DNA of 22,996 bases from Candidatus Magasanikbacteria bacterium CG1_02_32_51 (GCA_001871435.1 MNVC01000047.1:1-22996), one strand, 5' to 3'; positions 1 through 7,507 are shown, counted from the stretch's first letter. Translations and numbers: made by a program. Notes: generated from the letters alone by a model not told the origin.

Positions 1-290
1 CTTCTAGTAGAGTCCTCTACCAAAAAGGCTTTAGTAAAGCTGGTACTACCAAATTGGCTGAGGCTACCAAACTAGACAGCAACTACACGAAGAAGCATAT
101 CGTCGTCATCAGTGACTTTGATGCTGGCTCTATTTACCAATTCCAAGTAGAGAGTGCAGATTCTTCTGGAAATTCTAGTGTTTCCAAGATTGTAAACATG
201 CTAACTCCTCAAAAAGAAGAATCTGTCTTTCAAGTCATCTTGAATAGTATCCAGAGTATCTTTTCGTGGACGGGGAAGATGAAGAAATAA
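1..290 (+). CDS. C-terminal end of a fibronectin type III-like surface protein (5' partial)
   Basis: The reading frame is open from the left edge of the window (first full codon at 3) and ends with TAA at 288-290, so only about 95 C-terminal residues are visible. The pattern YQFQVESADSSGNSS followed by a TP pair is typical of the last strands of a fibronectin type III or similar beta-sandwich domain found in secreted or surface proteins. After it comes a short tail (VFQVILNSIQSIFSW, then a basic KMKK end) that could be an amphipathic or membrane-proximal helix. The TTG at 54 is an internal codon, not a start. The full domain structure and role cannot be judged from this fragment. Confidence 0.6.
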   Translation, partial: SSRVLYQKGFSKAGTTKLAEATKLDSNYTKKHIVVISDFDAGSIYQFQVESADSSGNSSVSKIVNMLTPQKEESVFQVILNSIQSIFSWTGKMKK

Positions 291-352
291 AATCAGAAGG
301 AACAGTGACAAAATTTATCCACAAATTATTTATTCAATAAAATCACAAATTG

Positions 353-361
353 TGTTATAAT
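353..361 (+). promoter_or_regulatory. Extended -10 promoter for the ABC exporter genes
   Basis: TGTTATAAT is an extended -10 element (TGn plus a perfect TATAAT at 356-361). It lies 27 bases before the ATG at 389, giving a short leader. The -35 region at the usual distance (TTCAAT, 333-338) is poor, as is common with extended -10 promoters. An 11-base palindrome, CACAAATTGTG (344-354), overlaps the TG motif and could be an operator. Confidence 0.5.
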
Positions 362-388
362 AATATAAATTTTTATTTATTAAAAAAT

Positions 389-1753
389 ATGTCTCTTATT
401 GATATAAAAAATTTGTCAGTTACTTATTTTCTTGGTAAAAGTAATGAAGTAAAAGCTTTAGACAATGTTGATCTAAAAATAGAATCTGGAGAATTAGTTA
501 TTTTTTTTGGAGCTTCCGGTTGTGGAAAATCCACTCTACTATATACAATCTCTGGACTAGAAAAGCCCACCAAAGGAGAAATAATGGTTAACGACATTGA
601 TTTATCACAAATGGCCAACCAAGAATTAGAAAAATATCGCCAAAATACTATTGGCATGATTTTTCAAGCTTTTTATTTGATTCCCTCTCTATCAGTAATA
701 AATAATATTACTCTGCCACAAGTAGCTATTGGTATAAATCGCAAAAAAAGACTACAAAAAGCTGAAGAACTGATGAAATATTTTGGTGTCTTTGAACAAA
801 GAAACAAACTACCAACAGAATTATCTGGAGGTCAACAACAAAGAGTTGCTATATGTCGATCATTGGTCAATGACCCAAATATTATTTTTGCTGATGAACC
901 TGTTGGCAACTTAGATTCCAAATCAGCCCAAGATGTGCTTGGTCTTATTCAAGAGCTTAGTATCAAAAATAAAAAAACTGTTATTCTTGTTACTCACAAT
1001 CCAGCTCACCTAGACATTGCTAACCGCATTTTTTTTATGAAAGATGGCAAAATAATTGACACGAAAATAAACAAAGAAACCAGAAAAATTATTGTTGGTC
1101 AATATAGTCATTTGGAATCACAAGATAATAGTCTCAAGATGTCAACTAACAAAATAACAGAAAAGACTAAGGAGGTTGATAATTCCAAAGAAGTTGACGC
1201 TATTATTTTGGAATATAAGGCCAAAGAAATAATTTCCGAAGTACTGACAGGATTTAGCTATGACGAAATCACCAAAATAGAAAACTACATAAAAGAAGCC
1301 CTATCTAATAGTAGTTCAAACTACAAAAAACTTACTTCTTACTTAAATACTGATTATATGCAAGATGGTTTGAATTTGAACAAAAAAAACAGCGAAAAAA
1401 TAATTAAAAGACTAGAAACAACCACAAAAGAAATAGAAGAAATAAGCAAACAATTTGCCATCAAAGAAGAAAAACATAATAGTTATACACAACAATTACG
1501 CCGTTATCTATTGGATACCTTTGAAGTAAATATCAGGACTACAGATGCTATTGAAGCTATGGAAACAATTATTGAAGACAGAGTAATGGGTATAACAGAT
1601 CACAAAGGTGTTCAAGAAAAATTTGATAGACCAATAAAGCAAGGTGGAGTTGGACTAGACAGACGTACTGCCAAGAAGATGTCAAAACATTTGGAAATGA
1701 TTATTTTAGGTCGTTACCAAAAAAGTCAACCTCTACAAAAAATAAAAAAATAA
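389..1753 (+). CDS. ABC transporter ATP-binding protein (MacB/LolD type) with long C-terminal extension
   Basis: This is the ATPase of an exporter of the MacB/LolD/FtsE class; it would drive the permease encoded 9 bases downstream. Counted from the ATG at 389 (454 aa), Walker A GASGCGKST is at 41-49, the signature LSGGQ at 145-149, Walker B IIFADE at 165-170 and the switch histidine at 203. The frame could open at a TTG at 350, but that codon lies before the -10 box, so the ATG is preferred. A normal protein of this class ends near residue 230. Here about 220 more residues follow: a charged linker, helical segments rich in Lys and Glu, and a conserved-looking basic end around GGVGLDRRTAKKMSKH (419-434). 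I do not recognise this extension. Substrate unknown; no MacA-like adaptor is seen. Confidence 0.9.
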   Translation: MSLIDIKNLSVTYFLGKSNEVKALDNVDLKIESGELVIFFGASGCGKSTLLYTISGLEKPTKGEIMVNDIDLSQMANQELEKYRQNTIGMIFQAFYLIPSLSVINNITLPQVAIGINRKKRLQKAEELMKYFGVFEQRNKLPTELSGGQQQRVAICRSLVNDPNIIFADEPVGNLDSKSAQDVLGLIQELSIKNKKTVILVTHNPAHLDIANRIFFMKDGKIIDTKINKETRKIIVGQYSHLESQDNSLKMSTNKITEKTKEVDNSKEVDAIILEYKAKEIISEVLTGFSYDEITKIENYIKEALSNSSSNYKKLTSYLNTDYMQDGLNLNKKNSEKIIKRLETTTKEIEEISKQFAIKEEKHNSYTQQLRRYLLDTFEVNIRTTDAIEAMETIIEDRVMGITDHKGVQEKFDRPIKQGGVGLDRRTAKKMSKHLEMIILGRYQKSQPLQKIKK

Positions 1754-1762
1754 CAACCATCT

Positions 1763-3019
1763 ATGGTTAATAAAATGAAACAAAAAAATACAGAGACTAT
1801 ACAAAGCATGAATTATAATGATACATTGTCTCTTTCAATGCGTACTTTCAAAACCAGACCTATGAGAACAGCACTTACTATTTTGGGTGTAGGTGTTGGT
1901 ATTGGTGCTGTGTTATTTTTGGTATCTTTTGGTTATGGTTTACAAGAAACTGTTTTGAACAAAATTACTACTGCTGATGCCTTGTTAAGTCTTGAAGTTA
2001 GTTCAGGCAAATCAGATATTATCCAACTTGATAAAGACTCTATAGAAAAGATTATTCAATTACCAAATGTAGCCGAAGTCAGTCCAGTCATTGCTTTACC
2101 TTCACAAGTCAATCTAAAAGATTTTACATCAGACACAACACTTTATGCTATCAAACCTTCTTTTTTGAGTTTGAGTGGGCTAGTACCTTTGAAAGGTACC
2201 TTTTTCAAAACAGATAATAACGGTAAAAATCAAAAACAAGTTGTTATTTCTTCGGCCATGGTTCAATTATTTAATATTGATTTAGAAAAAATCATAGGTC
2301 AACAAATAAATTTAATAATTTTTGTACCAACAGTAGATTCTGATGGCCAAAACCAAATTGAAGTCAAAGAACAATCAGAACCTTTTACTGTTGTTGGGGT
2401 AATAAATGATGAAAGATCAAGTCTAATTTATGTGCCAATTGATGTATTAGAAGATATCAACTACACAACATATATAGGTGCCAAAGTAAAAGTTATCAAC
2501 AGTGAATCTATGACTAGTGTTCGAGAACAAATTATCAATATGGGATTTTTGGTATCAGTTCTTCAGGACACTATAGACCAAGTCAAAAAAATATTTTCTA
2601 TAATTCAAGTAGTTTTAGGTTTGTTTGGCCTTATTGCTCTTACAGTTTCAGCTATCGGCATGTTCAATACTATGACTGTTATGCTTTTGGAGCGTACCAA
2701 TGAAATTGGTATTATGCGTTCTATTGGTGTAACCAGAAAAGATGTTCGTAAATTATTTATTTTTGAAGCAATGATTATGGGTTTCTTAGGAGGCCTTGGT
2801 GGTGTTATTTTAGGTTATTTAGGTGGTTTTCTAGCTAATATTGGTATAAATATATTAGCCAACTATTTTGGAGGTCAAACTCTTGATTTGTTTAATAGCC
2901 CTTCTTGGTTTATTATTCTTATAATCTTATTTTCTACTATTATTGGTTTTCTTACTGGAATATTTCCAGCTCAAAGAGCAGCCAAAATAAATCCTTTGGA
3001 TGCTTTACGCTACAAATAA
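1763..3019 (+). CDS. ABC transporter permease, MacB/FtsX family
   Basis: 418-residue membrane protein, partner of the ATPase just upstream. A first membrane segment (around residues 38-62, TILGVGVGIGAVLFLVSFGYG) is followed by about 220 extracytoplasmic residues of the MacB periplasmic core type, then three hydrophobic segments at the C-terminus forming the FtsX domain. The segment between TM2 and TM3 has the classic ERTNEIGIMRSIGVTRKDV motif that contacts the ATPase. The end AQRAAKINPLDALRY is the usual family ending. MacB-like proteins export peptides, lipoproteins or signals, or work as mechanotransmitters; the substrate cannot be inferred. Spacing of 9 bases and a terminator right after the gene show a two-gene operon. 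A second ATG at 1775 is an alternative start. Confidence 0.9.
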   Translation: MVNKMKQKNTETIQSMNYNDTLSLSMRTFKTRPMRTALTILGVGVGIGAVLFLVSFGYGLQETVLNKITTADALLSLEVSSGKSDIIQLDKDSIEKIIQLPNVAEVSPVIALPSQVNLKDFTSDTTLYAIKPSFLSLSGLVPLKGTFFKTDNNGKNQKQVVISSAMVQLFNIDLEKIIGQQINLIIFVPTVDSDGQNQIEVKEQSEPFTVVGVINDERSSLIYVPIDVLEDINYTTYIGAKVKVINSESMTSVREQIINMGFLVSVLQDTIDQVKKIFSIIQVVLGLFGLIALTVSAIGMFNTMTVMLLERTNEIGIMRSIGVTRKDVRKLFIFEAMIMGFLGGLGGVILGYLGGFLANIGINILANYFGGQTLDLFNSPSWFIILIILFSTIIGFLTGIFPAQRAAKINPLDALRYK

Positions 3020-3039
3020 AAATTACTTCCCAAAAATTG

Positions 3040-3070
3040 CACCAGTCACAAAAACTGGTGTTTTTTGTTT
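3040..3070 (+). terminator. Intrinsic terminator after the ABC operon
   Basis: A 7-bp stem CACCAGT/ACTGGTG (3040-3046 with 3054-3060) and a 7-base loop are followed directly by TTTTTTGTTT. It lies 20 bases after the permease stop codon. Confidence 0.85.
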
Positions 3071-3107
3071 TAAAAAAATATTATCAAATACAGTCTTGAT
3101 AATACCC

Positions 3108-3136
3108 TTGATATTACTAAAAAAATAGTTTAGAAT
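3108..3136 (+). promoter_or_regulatory. glyA promoter
   Basis: TTGATA (3108-3113), a spacer of exactly 17 bases and TAGAAT (3131-3136) each match the sigma-70 consensus at five of six positions. Transcription would begin near 3143, leaving a leader of about 107 bases before glyA. Confidence 0.6.
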
Positions 3137-3244
3137 AAGATAAATAAATGATATTTATAAAGGTTTATTTTATGATCTAAAAAATGCTAATTTTTAATTA
3201 ATAAAATATTTGTATATTTTTATACTCTTTTAATATTCTAAACT
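3127..3244 (+). repeat. Inverted repeat spanning the glyA leader
   Basis: AGTTTAGAATA (3127-3137) and its exact reverse complement TATTCTAAACT (3234-3244) frame the glyA leader. Beyond one mismatch the match continues into A-run against T-run. The left arm covers the -10 box; the right arm ends 5 bases before the glyA start codon. No known riboswitch motif was seen between the arms. Confidence 0.45.
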
Positions 3245-3249
3245 TTTTT

Positions 3250-4497
3250 ATGAACAAAAAATCCTTACAAAACTTTGACCCTCAAATAAAAGAAGCCATA
3301 AACAAAGAACTTCAACGTCAAGAAGAAGGTCTAGAAATGATTCCATCTGAAAACTTTGTTTCTCTTGCTGTCTTAGAATCTTTAGGCTCCGTACTAACCA
3401 ACAAATACTCCGAAGGTTACCCAGGCAAAAGATATTATGGCGGTTGCCAGTATATTGATATTGTAGAACAACTAGCTATTGATAGAGCCAAACAACTTTT
3501 TCAAGCTGAACACGTCAATGTCCAACCACTTTCTGGAGCACCAGCCAATATAGCAGTTTATTTTGCACTATTAAATCCTGGCGATACAATTCTTGGTATG
3601 GATTTGTCACATGGTGGACATCTTACTCATGGTCACCCAGTTACTCACATGACCAAAATATTCAACTTTATTAGATACAAGACCAATACTGAAGGAAAAA
3701 TAGATTTGGACAACTTGCGCCAAATGGCTATAGAACACAAACCAAAATTGATTCTAGTTGGCTACAGTGCCTATTCACGTGAAATAGAATACGAAAAAAT
3801 AAAAGCTATTGCTGACGAAGTCGGTGCTATGACCATGGCTGATATTGCCCATATTGCTGGACTAATTGCTGGAGGCGAAATGAATAATCCTGTACCAATT
3901 TTTGATGTTGTAACAACTACCACTCACAAAACTCTTCGTGGACCACGAGGTGGCATGATCATGTGCAAAGAAAAATTTGCCAAACAAATAGACAAATCTG
4001 TTTTCCCAGGTTTCCAAGGTGGACCTCATGAAAATAATATTGCTGGCAAAGCCATTGCTTTCAAAGAAGCTCTAGAACCTGAATTCAAAGAATATGCCAA
4101 ACAAATCAAAAAAAATGCTAAAGTATTGGAAAATGAATTCAACAAAATGGGTTACAAACTTATGTTTGGTGGCACTGACAATCACCTACTACTTATTGAT
4201 GTTACCTCAAAGGGTATAACCGGTTCTGAAGCGGAAAAAGCTCTGGACAAAGCTGGTATTACTGTCAACAAAAATATGATTCCCGATGATCCTCGTAGTC
4301 CAATGGATCCAAGTGGTATTCGTCTTGGCACACCAGCACTCACCACTCGTGGTTTCAAAGAAGCTGAGATGGAAATAGTGGCAAGTATGATAGATAGAGT
4401 AATTATCAATTTCAAAAATGATACTGAGTTAGAAAAAATAAGATTGGAAGTAAAAGATCTTACTAGCAAATTCCCTTTGTACCCAGAACTTGCTTAA
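3250..4497 (+). CDS. glyA: Serine hydroxymethyltransferase
   Basis: PLP enzyme that interconverts serine and glycine while loading a one-carbon unit on tetrahydrofolate; cytoplasmic. The 415-residue length is normal. Hallmarks are IPSENFVS near 31-38, the SEGYPGKRYYGG stretch (54-65), the PLP aspartate motif ADIAHIAGL (197-205) and the Schiff-base lysine K227 in TTTTHKTLRGPRGG. The enzyme is highly conserved and appears intact. The start ATG follows AAACTTTTTT with no Shine-Dalgarno sequence. It has its own promoter (3108-3136) and is followed after 91 bases by tsaE, a space taken up by a large palindrome. Confidence 0.97.
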   Translation: MNKKSLQNFDPQIKEAINKELQRQEEGLEMIPSENFVSLAVLESLGSVLTNKYSEGYPGKRYYGGCQYIDIVEQLAIDRAKQLFQAEHVNVQPLSGAPANIAVYFALLNPGDTILGMDLSHGGHLTHGHPVTHMTKIFNFIRYKTNTEGKIDLDNLRQMAIEHKPKLILVGYSAYSREIEYEKIKAIADEVGAMTMADIAHIAGLIAGGEMNNPVPIFDVVTTTTHKTLRGPRGGMIMCKEKFAKQIDKSVFPGFQGGPHENNIAGKAIAFKEALEPEFKEYAKQIKKNAKVLENEFNKMGYKLMFGGTDNHLLLIDVTSKGITGSEAEKALDKAGITVNKNMIPDDPRSPMDPSGIRLGTPALTTRGFKEAEMEIVASMIDRVIINFKNDTELEKIRLEVKDLTSKFPLYPELA

Positions 4498-4520
4498 AAG
4501 TCCCTACTAATAAAAAGGAA

Positions 4521-4571
4521 TGACAAGCGCCAGCTTTGTTATGCGTACGTATGACAAGCTGGCGCTTGTCA
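4521..4571. repeat. 51-bp near-perfect palindrome before tsaE
   Basis: The arms TGACAAGCGCCAGCTT (4521-4536) and AAGCTGGCGCTTGTCA (4556-4571) are perfect 16-bp reverse complements. The middle (4538-4555) is itself self-complementary if two G-U pairs are allowed, so transcribed RNA would fold as one long hairpin with a single bulged base at 4537. It is much richer in G+C than its surroundings. It lies 17 bases before the tsaE start codon and 23 bases after the glyA stop. The frame stays open through it, which falsely extends tsaE to 4520. Confidence 0.85.
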
Positions 4572-4588
4572 CTCCTCACTATGTTTTT

Positions 4589-5035
4589 ATGAAACACACT
4601 ACAAACACAACCGAAGAAATGATTACTCTTGGAGAAAAAATAGCTAAAAAATTAAATCCTGGTGATATAATTTTACTCCAAGGAGAACTTGGAGCAGGTA
4701 AAACTACTATGGCCAAAGGTATTGCCAAAGGCTTAGGAATTAGTGATGAAATTGTCAGTCCGACTTTTACTATTATGAATGTTTATAATTTAGAAAACAG
4801 TAAACAGACAACAGTAAATAGATTAGTACATATTGATACGTACCGACTTGAAAGCGAAGATAATCTAATTGAAATAGGAGTGGAAGATTATTTGGGTGAA
4901 CAAGATACTGTTACAATTATTGAATGGCCAGAAAAAATAAAAGAATTATTAGCCAATAAAAAAACAATAGAAATTTCTATTGTTAAACAACAGGGCGATA
5001 GTCGAGAGATAACTATTACACCAGATATATTGTAA
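4589..5035 (+). CDS. tsaE: tRNA threonylcarbamoyladenosine (t6A) biosynthesis ATPase TsaE
   Basis: ATPase partner of TsaB/TsaD in making t6A at position 37 of ANN-decoding tRNAs; cytoplasmic and generally essential. From the ATG at 4589 the protein is 148 aa, the usual family length. Walker A GELGAGKT is at 32-39, followed by the TsaE motif SPTFTIMNVY, then HIDTYRLES and the late IEWPEKI motif. The frame is open back to an ATG at 4520, but those 23 extra residues are encoded by the palindrome and have no counterpart in the family, so I reject the longer start. The upstream TATGTTTTT has no Shine-Dalgarno. It ends 4 bases before the GIY-YIG gene and is probably cotranscribed with it. Confidence 0.93.
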   Translation: MKHTTNTTEEMITLGEKIAKKLNPGDIILLQGELGAGKTTMAKGIAKGLGISDEIVSPTFTIMNVYNLENSKQTTVNRLVHIDTYRLESEDNLIEIGVEDYLGEQDTVTIIEWPEKIKELLANKKTIEISIVKQQGDSREITITPDIL

Positions 5036-5039
5036 ATAT

Positions 5040-5333
5040 ATGTATGGTAAAAATTATTATGTTTATATTATGAGTAACCAGTACCATACTGTTTTTTATA
5101 TTGGTATGACTAATAGTTTAGAACGTAGAATGCTTGAGCACACTCTAACAAAAAATAACAATAGTTTCACTAGTAAATATAAAATAAAAGAACTTTTATA
5201 CTACGAAGAATACAGTGATCCAGCTAGTGCAATATCAAGAGAAAAACAACTTAAGGGATGGCGACGAGAAAAAAAGTTGGAATTAATAAAAAAGTTAAAC
5301 CCAGAATTGAAAAACTTACTTCAAGAAGATTGA
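5040..5333 (+). CDS. GIY-YIG domain nuclease-like protein (UPF0213/YhbQ type)
   Basis: Small 97-residue single-domain protein. The GIY-YIG signature appears as YYVYIM near the start and FYIGMT about 12 residues later, with the conserved arginine in LERRMLEH and the late motif REKQLKGWRREKKLELI typical of the COG2827/UPF0213 group. These stand-alone GIY-YIG proteins are thought to be DNA endonucleases or repair proteins, but their cellular role is mostly unproven. The start is the ATG at 5040, 4 bases after tsaE; it ends in TGA, which shows that TGA is a stop here. A palindromic repeat cluster follows immediately. Confidence 0.88.
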   Translation: MYGKNYYVYIMSNQYHTVFYIGMTNSLERRMLEHTLTKNNNSFTSKYKIKELLYYEEYSDPASAISREKQLKGWRREKKLELIKKLNPELKNLLQED

Positions 5334-5344
5334 ACTCTCAAATG

Positions 5345-5485
5345 GTCATCCCGAATGCAGTGAACGAGGAACGAGTGAACGAAATTGAGGGATCTCCTTT
5401 CGTTGCAAGTAAACAGTAATGCCATGAGAGGAGATCCCTAGACTCCATTCACTCACTATCGTTCGTTCATTCCGCTCGGGATGAC
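5345..5485. repeat. Inverted pair of TCATCCCGA...GGGATCT repeats
   Basis: One copy runs from GTCATCCCGA (5345-5354) to GGGATCTCCT (5389-5398). A second copy in opposite orientation runs from AGGAGATCCC (5429-5438) to TCGGGATGAC (5476-5485). The outer ends match exactly and the middles are related but diverged (GAACGA/TCGTTC-rich). The unit fills nearly the whole gap between the convergent GIY-YIG and queH genes and could fold into a large hairpin that also stops transcription from both sides. Related units lie at 7415, 9531 and 9711. Confidence 0.8.
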
Positions 5486-5487
5486 GA

Positions 5488-6060
5488 CTAAGTGTTAGTT
5501 TTTATTTTCTTCAAATCCTTCAATTTCTTATCCCGCAAAGAATAAGCACAACCACAATAATCTTGTCGATAAATATTCAAGTCATTAGCCAATTTATTTC
5601 CCCTTTCTTGACGCCCTTTTTTCTTCCAATCTTCAGCATAATATTTTACACCATAAATTTTTTCCAATTTCAAACCAATCGGACTAATCACGTCTGATTT
5701 TTTGTTACGACCAAAGGTCAAACTACTTGACCAGATATCAAAATTATTTTTTTTGGTGTATTGAGCGACCACAGTCATACGCATTTCAAAACAAATACTA
5801 CAGCGACTACCACCTTCTGGCTCTTGTTCTAGACCACGAACTTTTTCGTACCAATTTTCGGGATCATAATCAGCATTTACCATTTTGATATTCCAACTCT
5901 TACAAACTTTTATCACTTGCTCTTTACGTTTCAGATACTCATCTTGTGGATGAATATTGGGATTATAAAAAAAAACCGTCAAATCAAATTTGTCTTTGAG
6001 TTCTTCTATGACTGCAATGCTACATGGCGCACAACAAGTGTGGAGTAAAAACTTTTTCAT
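5488..6060 (-). CDS. queH: Epoxyqueuosine reductase QueH (DUF208)
   Basis: QueH makes the last step of queuosine, reducing epoxyqueuosine to queuosine in tRNA; it is the non-B12 alternative to QueG. The 190-residue protein has the family cysteine set: LLHTCCAPCS at the start (C9, C10, C13), RCSICFEMR (C87, C90) and DYCGCAYS (C169, C171), which together hold the iron-sulfur cluster and a second metal. FYNPNIHPQDEY (31-42) and LTFGRNKKSD (114-123) are also typical. No other queuosine gene is in the window, so this may serve salvage or a pathway encoded elsewhere. It lies downstream of rarA on the same strand, 95 bases apart. Confidence 0.93.
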   Translation of the reverse strand: MKKFLLHTCCAPCSIAVIEELKDKFDLTVFFYNPNIHPQDEYLKRKEQVIKVCKSWNIKMVNADYDPENWYEKVRGLEQEPEGGSRCSICFEMRMTVVAQYTKKNNFDIWSSSLTFGRNKKSDVISPIGLKLEKIYGVKYYAEDWKKKGRQERGNKLANDLNIYRQDYCGCAYSLRDKKLKDLKKIKTNT

Positions 6061-6084
6061 AATTATATTGTAATTGTTCTAATT

Positions 6085-6153
6085 GTTATAAATGTTGTAA
6101 TTGATGTTCAATTTCAACAATTACAACAAACGAAGTGATTCAACATTTATAAC
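6085..6153. repeat. Nested AT-rich inverted repeats between rarA and queH
   Basis: GTTATAAATGTTG (6085-6097) is the exact reverse complement of 6141-6153, and GTTGTAATTG (6094-6103) that of CAATTACAAC (6118-6127). The arms overlap, so the transcript can form a nested stem with a bulge or switch between two hairpins. No T-run follows in the direction of queH, so it is not a plain terminator. Confidence 0.5.
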
Positions 6154-6155
6154 AT

Positions 6156-7403
6156 CTAAAAATAATTTCTATCTTTCAATTCTTTTGGTAAATAATCTTG
6201 TTCAACTTCCCCTTCAAAATCTGGATTATATTTGTAATCTTTACCATAACCAATATTTTTTCCGCCAAAGGCGGATCCGCCTTTGGCGGACATGAATTTG
6301 GTTGGCGCATTTCGCAAGTGTATTGGTACTCCAAGATTGGAAGTATTACGAGCATCTTGGGTTGCTTTGCCATAGGCGCTATAGAGCAAATTGGATTTTT
6401 TGGACTTGGCACAATATACTACAGCTTGAGCCAAATGTACACTGCACTCTGGCATACCAAGCTTATGACAAGCATCAAAAGCAACATTGGCTTGAACCAT
6501 TGCTTCACTATTGGCCATACCAATATCTTCACTCGCAAAACGTAACACCCGACGAGCAACATAAAGAGGATCTACTCCACCTTCAAGCATCCGTGCCAAC
6601 CAATACAAAGAAGCATTAGCATCACTACCACGCATAGATTTGTGCAAAGCCGAAATAACATTATAAAATTCTTCACCTTTTTTATCGAACACCAAATGTG
6701 TTCGCTGTAGTGCTTCCTTAATATCCTCTTTGAACAACTTTATTACTCTAGTATTCTCTTTGTATTTGGCACGAAAAGCTAATTCTAAAGCATTAATTGC
6801 TGAGCGTGCATCTCCTTGACTCAAACCAGCCAATACTTCCAAAGTATTATCATCTATTTCAATCTTAAAATTTCCCAATCCCCTATTTTTGTCAGACAAA
6901 GTATGTTGCAAAAGTTTCTTTATATCCTCAATCTCTAGCTTTTTCAAAATAAAAACTCTAGAGCGTGAAAGCAAAGGTCCAATGATTTCAAAACTAGGAT
7001 TTTCAGTTGTCGCCCCAATCATAATAATACTTCCCTTCTCTACATATGGCAAAAGTGTATCTTGTTGAGCTTTGCTCCAACGATGAATTTCGTCTATAAA
7101 CAATACTGTCTTTTCATTATTTTCCAATAAATTCTTTTCAGCTTCTTTGACAGCTTTTAACAAATCTTTCTTACCACTCTCCACAGCTGACAAACCAACA
7201 AAGCGAGCTTTGGTATTCTTGGCAATAATGTAAGCTAAACTAGTTTTTCCTACTCCGGGAGGACCCCAAAAGATAAGAGAAGATAACTGATCAGTATCAA
7301 TCAACTTACGTAAAAGTTTGCCTTCTCCTACAATTTCTTCTTGCCCAAAAAATTCACTGAAGTCAGTAGGTCTCATTTTGTCAGCTAGTGGTCTATTTTC
7401 CAT
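6156..7403 (-). CDS. rarA: Replication-associated recombination protein RarA (MgsA), AAA+ ATPase
   Basis: RarA is a clamp-loader-like ATPase acting at stalled replication forks. Walker A GPPGVGKT is at 47-54, Walker B LFIDEIHR at 101-108, sensor 1 GATTENPS at 130-137 and the SRSR arginine finger region at 146-149. The C-terminal half holds the tetramerisation domain with LYWLARMLEGG and LRNAPTKFM. The oddity is a ten-residue insert, SAKGGSAFGG (372-381), between TKFM and KNIGYGKDYKY. It is encoded exactly by a 30-bp palindrome; without it the sequence reads as a normal RarA. The frame is intact, so the protein is probably functional. No Shine-Dalgarno is seen. The leader between the ncRNA terminator and the start holds another palindromic repeat. 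Confidence 0.95.
   Translation of the reverse strand: MENRPLADKMRPTDFSEFFGQEEIVGEGKLLRKLIDTDQLSSLIFWGPPGVGKTSLAYIIAKNTKARFVGLSAVESGKKDLLKAVKEAEKNLLENNEKTVLFIDEIHRWSKAQQDTLLPYVEKGSIIMIGATTENPSFEIIGPLLSRSRVFILKKLEIEDIKKLLQHTLSDKNRGLGNFKIEIDDNTLEVLAGLSQGDARSAINALELAFRAKYKENTRVIKLFKEDIKEALQRTHLVFDKKGEEFYNVISALHKSMRGSDANASLYWLARMLEGGVDPLYVARRVLRFASEDIGMANSEAMVQANVAFDACHKLGMPECSVHLAQAVVYCAKSKKSNLLYSAYGKATQDARNTSNLGVPIHLRNAPTKFMSAKGGSAFGGKNIGYGKDYKYNPDFEGEVEQDYLPKELKDRNYF
6261..6290. repeat. 30-bp perfect palindrome inserted in frame in rarA
   Basis: TCCGCCAAAGGCGGA followed by its exact reverse complement, centred on GGATCC (6273-6278). It encodes SAKGGSAFGG in rarA. Removing these 30 bases joins FM to KNIGYG exactly as in other RarA proteins. 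It has no stop codon in any frame, and as RNA it would form a 13-bp hairpin with a GAUC loop. A near-identical element lies in pyrG. Confidence 0.9.
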
Positions 7404-7414
7404 ATTAGGTCAAT

Positions 7415-7474
7415 TCATCCTGATCCTCCGAAGCTCTGTGAAACAAGAGCGTAGGTGGAGAGGGATCTTTCTTA
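7415..7474. repeat. Palindromic repeat upstream of rarA
   Basis: It starts TCATCCTGATCCTCC and ends GGTGGAGAGGGATCTTTCTT, the same ends as the unit at 9531-9570. The middle carries an added stem GCTCT/AGAGC with an 8-base loop. It lies 12 bases upstream of the rarA start codon, within its leader. Confidence 0.65.
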
Positions 7475-7507
7475 AGAGTAGCATTTTAGAAAGTATTTTT
7501 CAAGCTA

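Noticed and set aside
315..323. Perfect DnaA-box sequence TTATCCACA
   Set aside because: A single site without clustered boxes, an AT-rich unwinding element or dnaA/dnaN nearby; one 9-mer can occur by chance in 23 kb.
4520..4588. N-terminal extension of tsaE by 23 residues
   Set aside because: Encoded by the palindrome and absent from the family; the ATG at 4589 gives the normal 148-residue protein.
5488..6060. QueG or generic iron-sulfur reductase for the CC-containing protein
   Set aside because: The HTCCAPCS start, the RCSIC pair and the DYCGC end are specific to QueH/DUF208, and the B12-binding and ferredoxin motifs of QueG are missing.
6101..6619. Several plus-strand reading frames over rarA
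   Set aside because: Shadows of rarA; some stay open only because the inserted palindrome has no stops in any frame.
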